Source: Schizophyllum amplum (taxonomy: Eukaryota > Basidiomycota > Agaricomycetes > Agaricales > Schizophyllaceae). From it: a DNA stretch of 52,584 nt. Below the pieces are notes generated by a model, which did not search any database, was not told the origin of the DNA, and was given only the letters and a program-made list of their open reading frames with translations. The DNA is taken from assembly GCA_007026445.1 (NCBI GenBank), contig VDMD01000149.1:1-52584 (forward strand), given 5' to 3'. Shown here piece after piece: positions 36,173-46,567 of the stretch (its first letter is position 1; each line of letters starts with the position of its first letter). A program made the translations under genes and the position numbers.

Positions 36173-37257
36173 TTGAGTGAGCACGCGTGAGCACGGTAAA
36201 GCACTGGTGATCACCGGATCACGATCCCGGATAGTGATTCGTCTCATTGCGAAGGGACCCCCAGTGATCACTGCCGTCACTAGGGATCACTGGTGATTCG
36301 GGTGAAGGCGAGTGAGCACCAGCGAGCACCAGGGATCACCAGTGATCACTACTTTGGCCTACCCTTGTTAAAAAAAATCGATGCTTTCACAGCATCGACA
36401 GACAACCAACCACAATTGACAAGAAGAAATCAATATATTACTCGCTTCTCTACTGATGTACTCTGTAAAGGTACATGGACATGGGAGAGTGGGCTACATA
36501 GCTAATTGGGACTAGGAATGATTGAGAGTATATGTCGACCTTGCAAGGTAATTTATAAGTCGGTGCCGGACAAAAAAATCTATGGCACGCACCTTCGAAG
36601 CCAAAGAGACGGCATACATGGCTGCCATCTACATTGTTGATCAGCAAGTGCCGCACCGTGAACCAAGATCATACCCGCCGTGCGATGTCAACCTCCCAGT
36701 GGTCGTCATCGGACTCGCCGGCTAGAGACATGGATGATGGAGCGCGTCTCATTGCAGCGCTCGCGCTGCCTGGGCCGTCGATGGGTGCCGATGGGTGCCG
36801 AGAAGTCTCGATGGTTCGGGGTCGTGTGGGCACTGGACCAGTGGTAGACACTGTGGACACTATGGTCCGGACATGATGGTGGAGGACGACCTGATCTGGC
36901 AGCGCTGGGGCGCCCATATACGTCATCCGGCGGATGCCGGATTTGTCAGCCGAGTCGCCACGAATAAGTCGCGAATTTTGCCAAGTCGGCGAGCCATGTA
37001 GCGTCGGCCTCTTGGTAGACTTTTCATGTGATCCTTTGACGTACATATACCCAACAGAACATCGTAGGAATGCAAAAAGTACATGCAATGACCTACATAG
37101 GACACGACAGCTATCTTGGGCAGTGAAAGTGACCACAAGTGATCCAGGGTGATCCTGGGGTGATCACTGGTGCTCACGCGTGGTCACTGGCGCGCCGCCA
37201 GTGATCACCGCCTCACGACCCGTCACCGGTGGTCACTGATCTGGCCGTTTTCCGACA
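36156..37257. mobile_element. 1,102-bp TIR element inserted in exon 1 of F1
   Basis: Ends are TGTCGGAAAACGGCCA (36156-36171) and its exact reverse complement (37242-37257), flanked by AG on both sides (36154-36155, 37258-37259), a 2-bp duplication consistent with the uninterrupted site in F2. Both subterminal regions (36175-36350 and 37130-37240) are packed with TGATCAC-type palindromic motifs, and acgcgtgagcac occurs near both ends in inverted orientation. The interior holds only a 155-codon minus-strand frame (36669-37136) with no transposase resemblance, so it is probably non-autonomous. The repeat-rich subterminal layout recalls CACTA- or KDZ-like fungal elements, but the superfamily is not assigned. 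Confidence 0.85.
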
Positions 37258-37341
37258 AGCGCTGTCGTTCTTCCCCGTGCAAACCGCCTGACATGGCGTG
37301 CCCTTGTCACGAGATGCGCGAGGGTGTTGAGATTGGTCCAT
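37258..37341 (-). pseudogene. stranded native first exon of F1
   Basis: Read leftwards from 37341: M-D-Q-S-Q-H-P-R-A-S-R-D-K-G-T-P-C-Q then A-V-C-T-G-K-N-D-S-A, 28 codons. Aligned with F2 exon 1 (MAEHHHPLLFPDKGTRRQ, then ENDSA, also 28 codons) it keeps DKGT and NDSA and has the same length. Translation into the element meets a TGA after about 16 codons. An acceptor-like ccag precedes the ATG, as in F2 and F3, which also carry an intron in the leader. Confidence 0.75.
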
Positions 37342-38337
37342 CACTGGATATGTTGCATTAAAGCGAGCGCATGCGTGCTGACAGCACGCATACCTTGAGG
37401 ATGCAGCGAGAAACGGGACGTTCCACTAGATAGTTGAAGTCGAGCAGAGAAAAGAGACGGGGGAATGGAGTGCGTTGGGAGTGCGTATGTTCTGCTCCTC
37501 TGTCAGAGGACCTTATGTACGGCCGCATGCCGCTGTCGGGATGGGCAAGCTTCGACCGAAAAACAATAACGAGGGAGACAATTGGGGCCGGTACCGATTC
37601 CGAAGCCTTGAGAGCGCATGTCCACTCGGATTTTTCCATCCTTTCCGAGTCTCTTGCAGTATCAGCTGAACAAGAGAGAGCATGAGACAAGGACCGACGG
37701 AGGATGGAAGTAGGATGGAAGTCTGACGAGAACTTGAAGGTTGCTCGGCAGTCAGAGAACTCTGAACCAACTCTGAACAATGAACGGGCGCTTTGGCACG
37801 CGTCGGCCCGAGATGCCGAGATGCTTGCTAGGCTGCTTTCTGGCAGTCATTCTCGTCGCATCTCCATAGCACGATACTTATACGCTGAGCATGTGTTTGT
37901 TTGGATCCCAAAGAAAAGTATACAACAACGTCGTCGACAAACATCGATATCGAGAAACGCGTCTCACTGGCCAAAAGGTCAACATGATTCAAGGCTAAGT
38001 ACAACTCAGAGGCGAAGGCTATCCTAAGATGTACGAGATATTCGCCTGAAAATATCCAGGCTTCGATACGTCGAATGCATGAGTGAAGAAATATCCTGGA
38101 ACAACATAGCATGGATACACGGTGAGGTAGTAACTAGAAATACATGGCGGGATATCATGGTGCATATAACTCGTGCAATCATCCTGGATCGCATATAATC
38201 GTCGTCGAAGATGTCCATCATGTCATAACCGATTCTGCTGCACAATTGGTATAGCACACGTCTCCAATCCTTCGCGAAAGTTCATTCCCTCGCACGCGCT
38301 GGATTTATTGCATTACGCGCGGGCACGCATTCAAGCT
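37342..38337. promoter_or_regulatory. native F1 promoter and leader, then unassigned sequence
   Basis: On the minus strand, 37400-37560 resembles the F2 (44704-44800) and F3 (49670-49770) upstream regions: tattgt-tttcggt, cc-acagcgg, acataag (TATA-like) and gagcagaacatacg, then a leader intron starting caag/gtatgcg. From 37650 to 38337 I see no gene; there are CAAGAGAGAG-type repeats and several short frames only. Confidence 0.55.
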
Positions 38338-38544
38338 TCAAGCCTTCGCGCTCTTCGTGCGGCGCGGCCACATTGTGGCGAGCGAAGATGTTCGCGGCCG
38401 GTTCGCCTGCGGCGTCGACGAGGTGGATGGCAGGAGCGCCGCGTATAGCGCGAATGTCTCGCGCGGCTGCTGGTGGAAAGGGCTGAAGGCGTGCGGCGCC
38501 ATCGTTCCGTGGGGGAACAAGCCCGAGCCAGGAGAGTTGGTCAT
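38338..38544 (-). CDS. candidate small protein, 68 aa, with TATA box and repetitive leader
   Basis: Start at 38544 in strong context (cttcacgATGacc), product MTNSPGSGLFPHGTMAPHAF, continuing with SPFHQQPRETFALYAALLP and a basic end (MWPRRTKSAKA). No signal peptide, no CaaX box, so it is not a mating pheromone precursor. Upstream on the same strand a TATA-like tataatt (about 38705-38711) precedes a 160-base leader with nine or more ATTCRC-like repeats and a CA-rich stretch before the ATG, which resembles leaders of strongly expressed fungal genes. An overlapping 176-aa frame on the same strand starts inside a poor context and was not preferred. Function unknown. Confidence 0.4.
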   Translation of the reverse strand: MTNSPGSGLFPHGTMAPHAFSPFHQQPRETFALYAALLPSTSSTPQANRPRTSSLATMWPRRTKSAKA

Positions 38545-39392
38545 CGTGAAGGTTTTGGTGGTGGTGAATGAGGCGCTGGCGCGAGCGTTCGTGGATGTGC
38601 GTGAATGAGTCGGTTGCGTGTGAATGTAGCGAGTGCGTGGACGAATGGGCGCGTGAATGTGGCAAGCGCGCGAATGCTGGCGAATGTGTGCGAATGTGGC
38701 GCGCAATTATAAGAAGAAGAGAAGGTGTAGATGAGTCGACGTCGCGTGAGTCAGAAGGAGTAGTATTGCGAGAAGGATTGTGAGCGGGCGCGGCGGCTGT
38801 GCGTGGCGGCAAACGTGTTTTAGCGTCAGAGCGCGTTGTTAAAATACAGGCGCTGCCAGCAGAGCGAGCGCAATAGAAGAAATAAGCGCGCAGGGGCGGT
38901 GCGCGATGGGCGGGCGGGGCAGTGCGGTGGGGGAGAGCGTCAGCAGAGGCACCTTAATAAAGGACGTACGGCTCGGACGTCGGAGTATTCGATCCACACA
39001 ATAAGCAGGCCCTTATTGTGCGGAGGAGTCCGATTGCCAGGGTATTGTGGGATTAGAAGGGCGCAGCATTACGTTCCTCGGGTTGTGAGCTGGTTGAAGA
39101 CAATAAACAGCGGCCCGTGGAACCGGATACAACGGGTAACGCATAAGGCGTGTGTACGTTGAAGATTGAGAGTGCAGAGAAAGCAGTGTCTGTCGCTTGC
39201 GATTGGCAGAATGTTGGCTTCTGCAGAAACGAGCGAGCAGCAGATGAGCGCAGGAAAGAAGAAGGGGATGCGCGCGACACGTCGAGTCACACCCACCGGC
39301 AGTTCCCGAACAGCGTGACCGACCGGAACCGCAGAGTCTGAGTTGAACTTGACGTTGAAGCACGGGACCGCGCCTGAGCGCTTATCTTCATC
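38545..39392. other. intergenic, repetitive leader and RNase H1 promoter
   Basis: 38580-38710 contains the gaatgtg-type repeats noted for the small gene. 38880-38950 is G-rich (gggcgggcggggcagtgcggtgggg). No gene supported elsewhere. Confidence 0.4.
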
Positions 39393-41022
39393 GTGGCATC
39401 CATTCGCCTCTTCCGTACCCTCCGCACACCACATCTCCCTCTCGCGTACAGCCGACGCGCCCACACCACATCGGTGCCCTCGGTCGATTCAGAAGACCCC
39501 ATGGCCTTCAAAGTAACCAAATCCAAGGCCAAATTCTACGCCGTACACAAGGGACACCACACCGGGATCTTCGACACTTGGTAAGTACGATGCACAAAAC
39601 CTATACATTGTGAAGCGCTGACACGTGAACGCGCAGGTCCGAGTGCGAGTTGCACGTCAAGGGTTTCGCGGGTGCGATATACAAGGCATTCCCGACGCGT
39701 ATGGAGGCGGAGACATTTGTGCGGTATGGTCTGGGAAGCGGGGGCGCGATCCCAGCGCCAGCGCCGGGACCAGCACCCGTAACGCCAGTGCCCAGCAGCT
39801 CGAAGGCGGCGGGGAAGAGGCCGGCGTCCGCGATGCAGGCGGAAGCGCAGAGCGACGCTGAGTGGGACGCGGTGTACACAGACGGCGCGTGCTCAGGGAA
39901 CGGCAAAGTGGGCAGCATCGCGGGGGTCGGAGTGTGGTACGGGGTGAATGACGAGAGGTGCGTGGACGATTTCGAGCGATCGTTTGCCTGTGCTGATCGC
40001 CCTGCTGCAGGAACTTGTCTGAGAGATGTCCTGGGGATCAGACGAACAATCGCGCCGAGCTCATTGTCAGCTATGCCGCTCGCACCCTCTTGCCAGCTCT
40101 GACACGCGCTTAGGCTATAGCCCGCGTCTTGGAAGAACATCCCTACAAGCGTGACAGACCATTAAAGATCTTGACCGACTCAAAATACTCCATCCAATGT
40201 GCGCATACATTCATCTACATAAATCATTTACTCACAGACACCCAGGTTTCCGGGACTGGCTACCAGGTTGGAGGAAGAGAGGCTGGATCAAAGCTGACGG
40301 CAAGCCCGTCCTCAACGTCGGCATCATCAAGTACATCGACGCGCTACTCGAGCTCCGCTCCAAACTCGGGCACAAGATCCGTATGGAGCACGTCCGCGGG
40401 CACCAAGGCATCGAAGGCAACGAGGGCGCGGACAAGCTGGCCGTGGCGGGGTGCCGCTACCCAGCGCAGGGCGAGCGCAACTGGGACGCCCTAGAGGATG
40501 GGGTGCGCGCGAAGATCGCGACCGCCGACGCGCGCATCGCGGAGAAGGCGGCCTCGCGCGCGCCGGTCGAGGTCGCTGAGGCGACGCCCGAGCCGCGGGC
40601 CAAGTTCCAGCGCGTGGACTCAAGCGGGGAGCGGCGGAGCAGTGGGGTCGCGTCCGCGCAGCATCTGTGGCAGATCCAGCCGCCCGAGACGCCAGCACGG
40701 AAGGCTGTGATCAGTCCTGAGGAGATCAATCCGGCGGTGAGTGCCTACAGTGGCGGTAAGACAGATGGGCTCAGCTAACACGCTGGTACAGGACTATGAG
40801 GGCTGCTTCGAGGACGATGAACAGCAGCTTCTTGAGGAAGTCAACTCTCCTGATCCTCCACGCACAGCAGGCAGGGTGTCTGCTGCCGAGATCACAAGCG
40901 CAGACCTCGAGGTGCGCTGGCAGTCTTCAGCTGTCCTCATTTGACTGACGGGGTGTCTTTGCCAGGCGTTCGCCTCTGGACTATTGGACGACGATGATCT
41001 AGCAGCCGAGCTGTCGGACTAG
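39393..41022 (+). CDS. ribonuclease H1 with hybrid-binding domain, probable mitochondrial and nuclear forms
   Basis: Cleaves RNA in RNA/DNA hybrids. The first Met opens a presequence, MASIRLFRTLRTPHLPLAYS then RRAHTTSVP, basic and without acidic residues. Met37 (39501, context ccccATGgcc) begins the hybrid-binding domain MAFKVTKSKAKFYAVHKGHH, then GIFDTWSECELHVKGF, KAFPTRMEAETFV. A Pro/Ala linker precedes the catalytic domain: AVYTDGACSGNGKVG (Asp), NNRAELIAIARVLEEH (Glu), LKILTDSKYSIQC (Asp), RMEHVRGHQGIEGNEGADKL (His and Asp). All four carboxylates are present. A C-terminal extension of about 120 residues, acidic at its end (EDDEQQLLEEV, GLLDDDDLAAELSD), is longer than usual. Stop TAG 41020-41022; about six introns. 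Confidence 0.92.
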
Positions 41023-41621
41023 GTCACGATGCGAAGGTCGGACTGTTTCTTGTATAGTACCTCTTGGTTTATCTGTCTTTTGGTCGTGTACTATCTTGAA
41101 GTTGCTATACTTTGTCGCTGCTGTCCGGCAGCATTCATCTATGCGAGTCAGGTGCCAGGTCTCATGCCACCGAAGGACGCAGCGTGGCGGTCCATGCGGC
41201 CGTCGGCGATGACCTCGCAGCTGTTTTCTGGTAGTCTTCACAACCTTTACGACCATGAGAAGGGTTTTGCAGTGCTCGTCGAGTCGTTCGGAGCGACGAA
41301 ACGGGTTTGAGAATAAATACAATGGACTACTAGTATAGGGTGACGTCGGTGTGATAGTCACTGCAATCAATTGAGTTCGGATTCGGGCATGCCTCGAGGC
41401 CGCGCTCTTTGCTCTGCTCTTTCATCTTCGCGCGACGGTCGCAGGCTGCGCCTTTATCTTTCCCGGCCTATAGAACACTGATAAAGCAGAGCACATAGGA
41501 GCCCGTCGACGCGCAACTACATTCTCCGGAACGAATCCGCTTGTCGCCGTCAAGCGAGCTTTAGTCCCGCTACCGTACCTTTTATTCCCCCCTTCACCGT
41601 CGTCGGCGCCGGTTGTGCCGT
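41023..41621. other. intergenic, no gene seen
   Basis: RNase H1 3' UTR then the promoter of the TBC gene. Frames on both strands are short and unconnected. Confidence 0.4.
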
Positions 41622-43823
41622 ATGGACGCTCCCTCGCTCGTCCTGGTCCCTCCCTCACCCTTCGACGTCCAATTCCAGTCGCGCTCGCCGTCGGCGTCCC
41701 CTAGGACGACAGTCACCGCCGACACGTCCGCGCGCTCCTCCCGCTCCTCCTACCAGTACCACGGAGCAAGCTCATCCGAGACGACCATATTCTCCATCTA
41801 TTCCATGTACGGCGAAGGCAAAGACGGCTGCGAGAACGAGGGCAGCAGTTCCGCGGACAATCCGCGGCTATCGTACGCCAAGCGGAGCAGCAGCAGGACC
41901 AGCGCCAGCGTGCCCTCCGACGTGTACGACGGGATCGTGGAGGTTGCGACGAAGGCGACAGTCTCGCCGGACGGATCGCTGTCGGTCGGTGCCGCCTCGT
42001 ATGCCCGGCAACGCAATGGGTTCGTACCGCAGGTGACGATACGCGCATCATCCGACGATGCGCAATCATCGACGGCGGCGACACCCACCAACCTAGGCGC
42101 CCGCTCACGCACACCATCCCCGAGACCAGCGTCATCCGAATTCCTGTCGCCACACCAGCCCAGCCCGACCGCCTCCACTTCGTCTTCGGCCCCTCCCACC
42201 CCACGGTCACCCTCCAAATCGCCCGTTATCACGCGCAAGCACTCCCTCAGCGCCATGACCAACCTCTCCCAGAGCGTCGCCTCGCTCACGCATACCAACT
42301 CCATAAATACCCCGAAGCCGCTCCCGAACGAGGACCCTGACGCGTTCCATGTGCGGCACACATACGCACTGCTCGATCTGTGCGGCGTGAAGGGTGATGG
42401 CTTCGTTGAGGGCGTCGAGCGCACCCGCGCACGCGTAGGCAACAGTCGCAGCAGCCAGCTTGATGCTGCACAGGCAATCGGTGACAGCGGGGAGAAGAGG
42501 AAAGAGCTCGACGAGAAGGAGCGTGCTGTCCTCGAAAGGCTTGACCGCTACGGTTTCTACGAGTCCGGCTCTCACGACAGGCTCGTCAGCATGCCCGCCG
42601 CGCCGCTAGCGCAACCCCTCAAGATGGTCGCGCCCGCTACGATCGAGGCAGGACCAGCGCCTTCGGGCTTTGCTGCTGCTGCAAACAGCTCTCGCGGCGG
42701 CCCTCCTCCACCCTTACCACCATCACTGTCATCACTGCCGCCCCCACAACCTCTGACGAAGGAGGTTCCTCGTCTGGAGAAGTGGGGGCGCATGATCATC
42801 CCATTCACTCGAGACCAGGGCGGCAATATCGAGTCATGGGGCATTCGGGAAGGTGTGCCGGACAAGAAGTTGAGGAGGCGGGTGTACAAGGGCGTCCCCG
42901 ATAGGTGGAGAAGCGCGACGTGGGTTATCCTTGTGCGGAGAGCTGTATGCAAGGCGGGACTAGGCGGGGGTCATCCTGGGTTCGGTGGGGAGCGACAGGT
43001 GGAAGCAGAGATGAAGCGTTTGCAGGCGGTGTACACGGAGAAGCTGGAAGAGGCTTCTTCGTACGACATTCAGATTGACTTGGATGTACCGCGGACCATT
43101 GGCGGACATGTCATGTTCAAGACGCGCTATGGCCTAGGGTGCGTACAATCTCTCGAGGCTTCAGTCCGCTGTCTAACTCCATGCTTAAGTCAACGGTCCC
43201 TTTTTCACGTCCTGCACTCGTTTTCGCTATATTGCGACACTTGCGGCTATGTTCAAGGCATGGGCCCCATCGCGTCTACGCTGCTCCTCCACCTTCCGCC
43301 CCCGACCGTCTACACCCTTCTCTGCTTCATGCACTCATCACCTGCCTACTCGCTGCATTCCATGTTCGCGCCAGGCTTCCCGGGCCTCCTGGAGGCCATC
43401 TATGTCCAAGAGCGTATCATGCAGACATGTATGCCCGACGTGTACGCCGCCCTCCGCGACAAAGGTGTCGGCACGACGGCCTACGCGACCAAGTGGTACA
43501 TCACGCTCTTCGTCACCAGCCTGCCCTTCCAGACGGTACTGCGGGTATGGGACTGCTGGCTGCTGGAGGGCCGTGACGTGTGGGTCGTGCTTGCTGCAGC
43601 GGTGGTGCGCGTGTTCCACGAGCACATCGTCGCGCCGGGCGCGACGTTCGAGAGCATTCTCTCCCTGCTCTCGTCGTTCTTCGTGCCCGCGGACGAGGAC
43701 GCGCTGCTGGCGTGGATGGCGCGGACGCTCGCGGATACGAAGCTTCGGCAAAGCATCGCAGAGTGGCGCGCGACGTGGGCGGTCCTGGTCAAGGAGGGCA
43801 AGGACGCGACCGCGCTGCTGTAA
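41622..43823 (+). CDS. TBC-domain Rab GTPase-activating protein, 716 aa
   Basis: Rab-GAPs switch off vesicle-traffic GTPases. Start ATG at 41622 (MDAPSLVLVPPSPFDVQFQ). One intron, 43139-43189 (51 bases, open in frame, so easily missed). The first 380 residues are Ser/Pro-rich with low complexity. Residues from about 395 carry the TBC domain: LRRRVYKGVPDRWRSATWV, QIDLDVPRTIGGHVMF (Arg finger), HSFSLYCDTCGYVQGMGPIA (Gln finger, YVQG in place of YCQG), YTLLCFMHSSPAYSLHSMF, LPFQTVLRVWDCWLLEGRDV and a C-terminal helix EWRATWAVLVKEGKDATALL. Both catalytic fingers are present. Which Rab it acts on cannot be read from sequence. Complete. Confidence 0.9.
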   Translation: MDAPSLVLVPPSPFDVQFQSRSPSASPRTTVTADTSARSSRSSYQYHGASSSETTIFSIYSMYGEGKDGCENEGSSSADNPRLSYAKRSSSRTSASVPSDVYDGIVEVATKATVSPDGSLSVGAASYARQRNGFVPQVTIRASSDDAQSSTAATPTNLGARSRTPSPRPASSEFLSPHQPSPTASTSSSAPPTPRSPSKSPVITRKHSLSAMTNLSQSVASLTHTNSINTPKPLPNEDPDAFHVRHTYALLDLCGVKGDGFVEGVERTRARVGNSRSSQLDAAQAIGDSGEKRKELDEKERAVLERLDRYGFYESGSHDRLVSMPAAPLAQPLKMVAPATIEAGPAPSGFAAAANSSRGGPPPPLPPSLSSLPPPQPLTKEVPRLEKWGRMIIPFTRDQGGNIESWGIREGVPDKKLRRRVYKGVPDRWRSATWVILVRRAVCKAGLGGGHPGFGGERQVEAEMKRLQAVYTEKLEEASSYDIQIDLDVPRTIGGHVMFKTRYGLGCVQSLEASVRCLTPCLSQRSLFHVLHSFSLYCDTCGYVQGMGPIASTLLLHLPPPTVYTLLCFMHSSPAYSLHSMFAPGFPGLLEAIYVQERIMQTCMPDVYAALRDKGVGTTAYATKWYITLFVTSLPFQTVLRVWDCWLLEGRDVWVVLAAAVVRVFHEHIVAPGATFESILSLLSSFFVPADEDALLAWMARTLADTKLRQSIAEWRATWAVLVKEGKDATALL

Positions 43824-44700
43824 TTGGCCGGGACCCGGACTGCTGTTTTCCCTCGAGATGACCATGACCCTCACGACCATGCCGCCACGAGAGACACGCC
43901 CGCCTGCACGCCCACCGTATCATTATCTGTCTATACTAATACGCAGAACCCTCGGGACACAGGTCCTCTTAGTCTTCATCCCCGCCCATCCATTCCCGCC
44001 ACCACCACCAAAATATCTCCTTGTGCTCCCGCTACGGAATCCCTTCCTCCGCACACGGCTCCTCTCCTACCTCACCCTTGTTCCTGTCGCATACACACAT
44101 CCACCGCCGCCCACTCATTCCCGCGTATTCACTAGACAAACTCGCAACGGTCTTTACTACAAGTCGCATTATTTCACTTTTTGGCGCATCCTTTTTCTTC
44201 CCGTCCTGACACTCTCCGTTATATTTATGACTCGCATAGTTGCCTTGCTGCTTTCCCAACGCAATATGTAATCTAAGTACCAACTCGGCAATCCAAGCAA
44301 CGGTTTCATAGGGAAATTCAGAGCAGGTTCAGAGCGATGAGGAGTTCGTGTGTTCGCGCAGCACTACGCCCTTCACATTGAGCACGCGTGACAAACTTTC
44401 CGGCGAGTGCACTTCAACATCTGAGATCTGACCTTGTGGTGCTAACCGTCGAAACTGTGATGCGCTCTTTGTGTGCTCTGGAGGTTCGACGAGGACGTGA
44501 AGTCTGGACTCCTTCCATACGGCGTGGCGGGCCGAGCACACGTGAGCCGCCGTTCATTATTCTCTTCAACTCGCCCTCGTACTTTCGTGATTCATGCTGC
44601 CCTTTCTCAGCTGCCGATTCACTCGGCCTCAGAAGGATGGAAACCCCAGCTGCGCAAGATTTGCGCTCGCTCTTCGGATCCGGCGCCGGTTGACTTTCAA
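43824..44700. other. intergenic between TBC gene and module 2, no gene seen
   Basis: Pyrimidine-rich 3' UTR-like sequence to about 44270, then unassigned DNA. A long plus-strand frame ending at 44271 is a shadow of the TBC gene in another frame. Confidence 0.45.
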
Positions 44701-44944
44701 AGCGTCTAATTGTTCTTCTTATTGTCTTTCGGTTTGCCTGTCCCGGCAGCGGGGCAATGTCCGCACATAAGAGCGTGCGACGAAGGGGAGCAGAGCATAC
44801 GCGCGCTTTTCCCCCTTTTGCTTTCCCCGACAACTCAACGCCTGCGACGTCCTTACTGGCTTTCACTAGTACGCGGCGCTCTACACTTTGCAAGGTATGT
44901 GATTTGTTGTTTTCCATGCGGTCCCTGACACCTCATCTTTAGTA
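44701..44944 (+). promoter_or_regulatory. F2 promoter and leader with 5' UTR intron
   Basis: Shares with the F3 upstream region (49667-49909) and the inverted F1 one: attgtctttcggt, cccggcagcggggcaatgt-cc, acataagagcg and catacg-cgct. A leader intron with donor caag/gtatgtg (from 44893) and acceptor tttag (to 44942) removes an in-leader stop and places ATG two bases after the splice site. Confidence 0.6.
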
Positions 44945-46551
44945 ATGGCTGAACACCATCATCCCCTCTTATTTCCCGACAAGGGCACGCGTCGGCAGTT
45001 AGGCCGTACCTGGGAGAACGACAGCGCTGGTATGTGAATTCGATCCGGCACTTGGGAGGATGTTCACAATTTCCTGAACAGCGCGCTGCCCTTCTGCCCT
45101 TCCCATCGATATAGTCAACTTTAATGCTCTCAGGATCAATGATAGCCCGGAGGTCGACACGCGGATAGCTGGAGTACCTGCGCCGCCACCGAACACTCTC
45201 ATCAATTCTGGCAAAGTCTTGATTGCCACCTCAGCGAATACGTTGAAAGGTTAGCTTACCCTCTCCTACCGCCTTTGCTCTTGTCTCATGCAGCTCAGTA
45301 AGCGCAGCCTCCTGCAGTACGGTCGAACGACGGCGCGAGTGCTTCTTTCACCACCTGCCCACCGAATTGCTGTGCGCCATCTTCATGATGTGCGGTGAAA
45401 TCGACGACCTATCCGTCCATCCTCGGGACCCTCGTATGTACCCGGTTCATACTCGGTTTCGGGCGTTTCCGTACTGTCGAACCGCATTCATCCTCGGCCA
45501 CATCTGCTCTCGTTGGCTAAAGGTCACACGCGGTTGCCCTCGACTGTGGACCACGGTCGACCTCCCGTTTCCCCAGAAAATTGACGTGTCCGTCCTGACG
45601 CTCTGCCTGCGTTATTCTGCAGGGCTTCCCTTGACACTGCACATCAACGACAATAGGGACTATCCAGCCCGTCGACGGAACATCGATACATATCGACGGT
45701 TCATGCGCATGGTCGCCTCTACCTCTCATCGCTGGATCGGCATACATATCTTCATCCTGGGGGAAGAACCAAAGATGTCCGATCTCTTCGAACCATTGTA
45801 CTCCGTCCCCATGGGTTCCTTCTCGTCTCTCAAGAGCGTCACGCTGCGACCAGTGCGATTTGTCGACGATGATGGGATGAGGGCTACTCTACGGCTATGG
45901 GACACATTCTATTCATCCTCTGCTGTTCGGGCTGTGCGGTGGTTTGGCGTTGCCGTCGACGTCGTCAATCACGCGCACTCCCTCCATTTACTCACGCACG
46001 TCGGTGTGAACTGCATTCTGTCACATGAAGTGATGGATCTCCTCCGCGCCTGCCCCCGGCTGGAGGTCTTTCAGGGTACCGTCGTCCACCCGCCTGGGTT
46101 GTTCCCTGGCACCGCAGACGGCTACCTGATACCGGCATCGACGACACCCATCGCTCTCCCTCACTTACGCATCCTCGTGCTAAGCGGTATGAGCGACTGG
46201 TCAAACCTCTTCGACGGGCTTGCGGTACCCCTGCTCAATCGACTGGAGTTGAGTATAACTGATATTCAGGCTCATGCGATCGAACGCTTGCTGGAGAGGT
46301 CGGAAGCAAAGCTTGCCATGCTCGCCCTACGGCACATATCCTACGAAAACGTGGAGCAGATTAAGGCCCTCCTGCGATGTCCTGCACTGCGACGGCTCAA
46401 AATATTTGTTTACCAACCTAGCGAGGGGTCTTCCGAGTGCGAGGACCGCTGGTACTTCAATCCGAAGCGTTTCGTACCTGCAAATGTCGTATTATGTACC
46501 AAGATGTACGAGCATGCAGACAGTTTCTACAGGGCGGCAATAGGGACATAA
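44945..46551 (+). CDS. module 2 F-box/LRR protein F2, 487 aa, intact
   Basis: Exons 44945-45029, 45115-45249 and 45308-46551 join in frame (1,464 bases). The N-terminus is MAEHHHPLLFPDKGTRRQ, with an unstructured linker, then the F-box: HHLPTELLCAIFMMCGEIDD, HICSRWLKVTRGCPRLWTTV. The remainder is LRR-like with HLLTHVGVNCILSHEVMDLL, LRACPRLEVFQGTVVHPPG, HLRILVLSGMSDWSNLFDGL and LNRLELSITDIQAHAIERLL. The stop is TAA 46549-46551, only 16 bases from the stop of convergent P2, so the transcripts must overlap. It is the best-preserved F copy and serves here as the reference for damage in F1 and F3. Likely an SCF adaptor; substrate unknown. Confidence 0.85.
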
Positions 46552-46567
46552 CACGAGCACTTTGTAT

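Noticed and set aside
36669..37136. 155-aa minus-strand frame inside the 1.1-kb element
   Set aside because: No transposase or other family signature; too short to make the element autonomous.
38282..38812. 176-aa minus-strand frame overlapping the small gene
   Set aside because: Its product is His/Ser/Thr low complexity produced by the leader repeats; the 68-aa frame has the better start and promoter spacing.
43249..44271. 340-aa plus-strand frame
   Set aside because: Out-of-frame shadow of the TBC exon extended into the 3' region; Arg/Ser-rich and without recognisable sequence.
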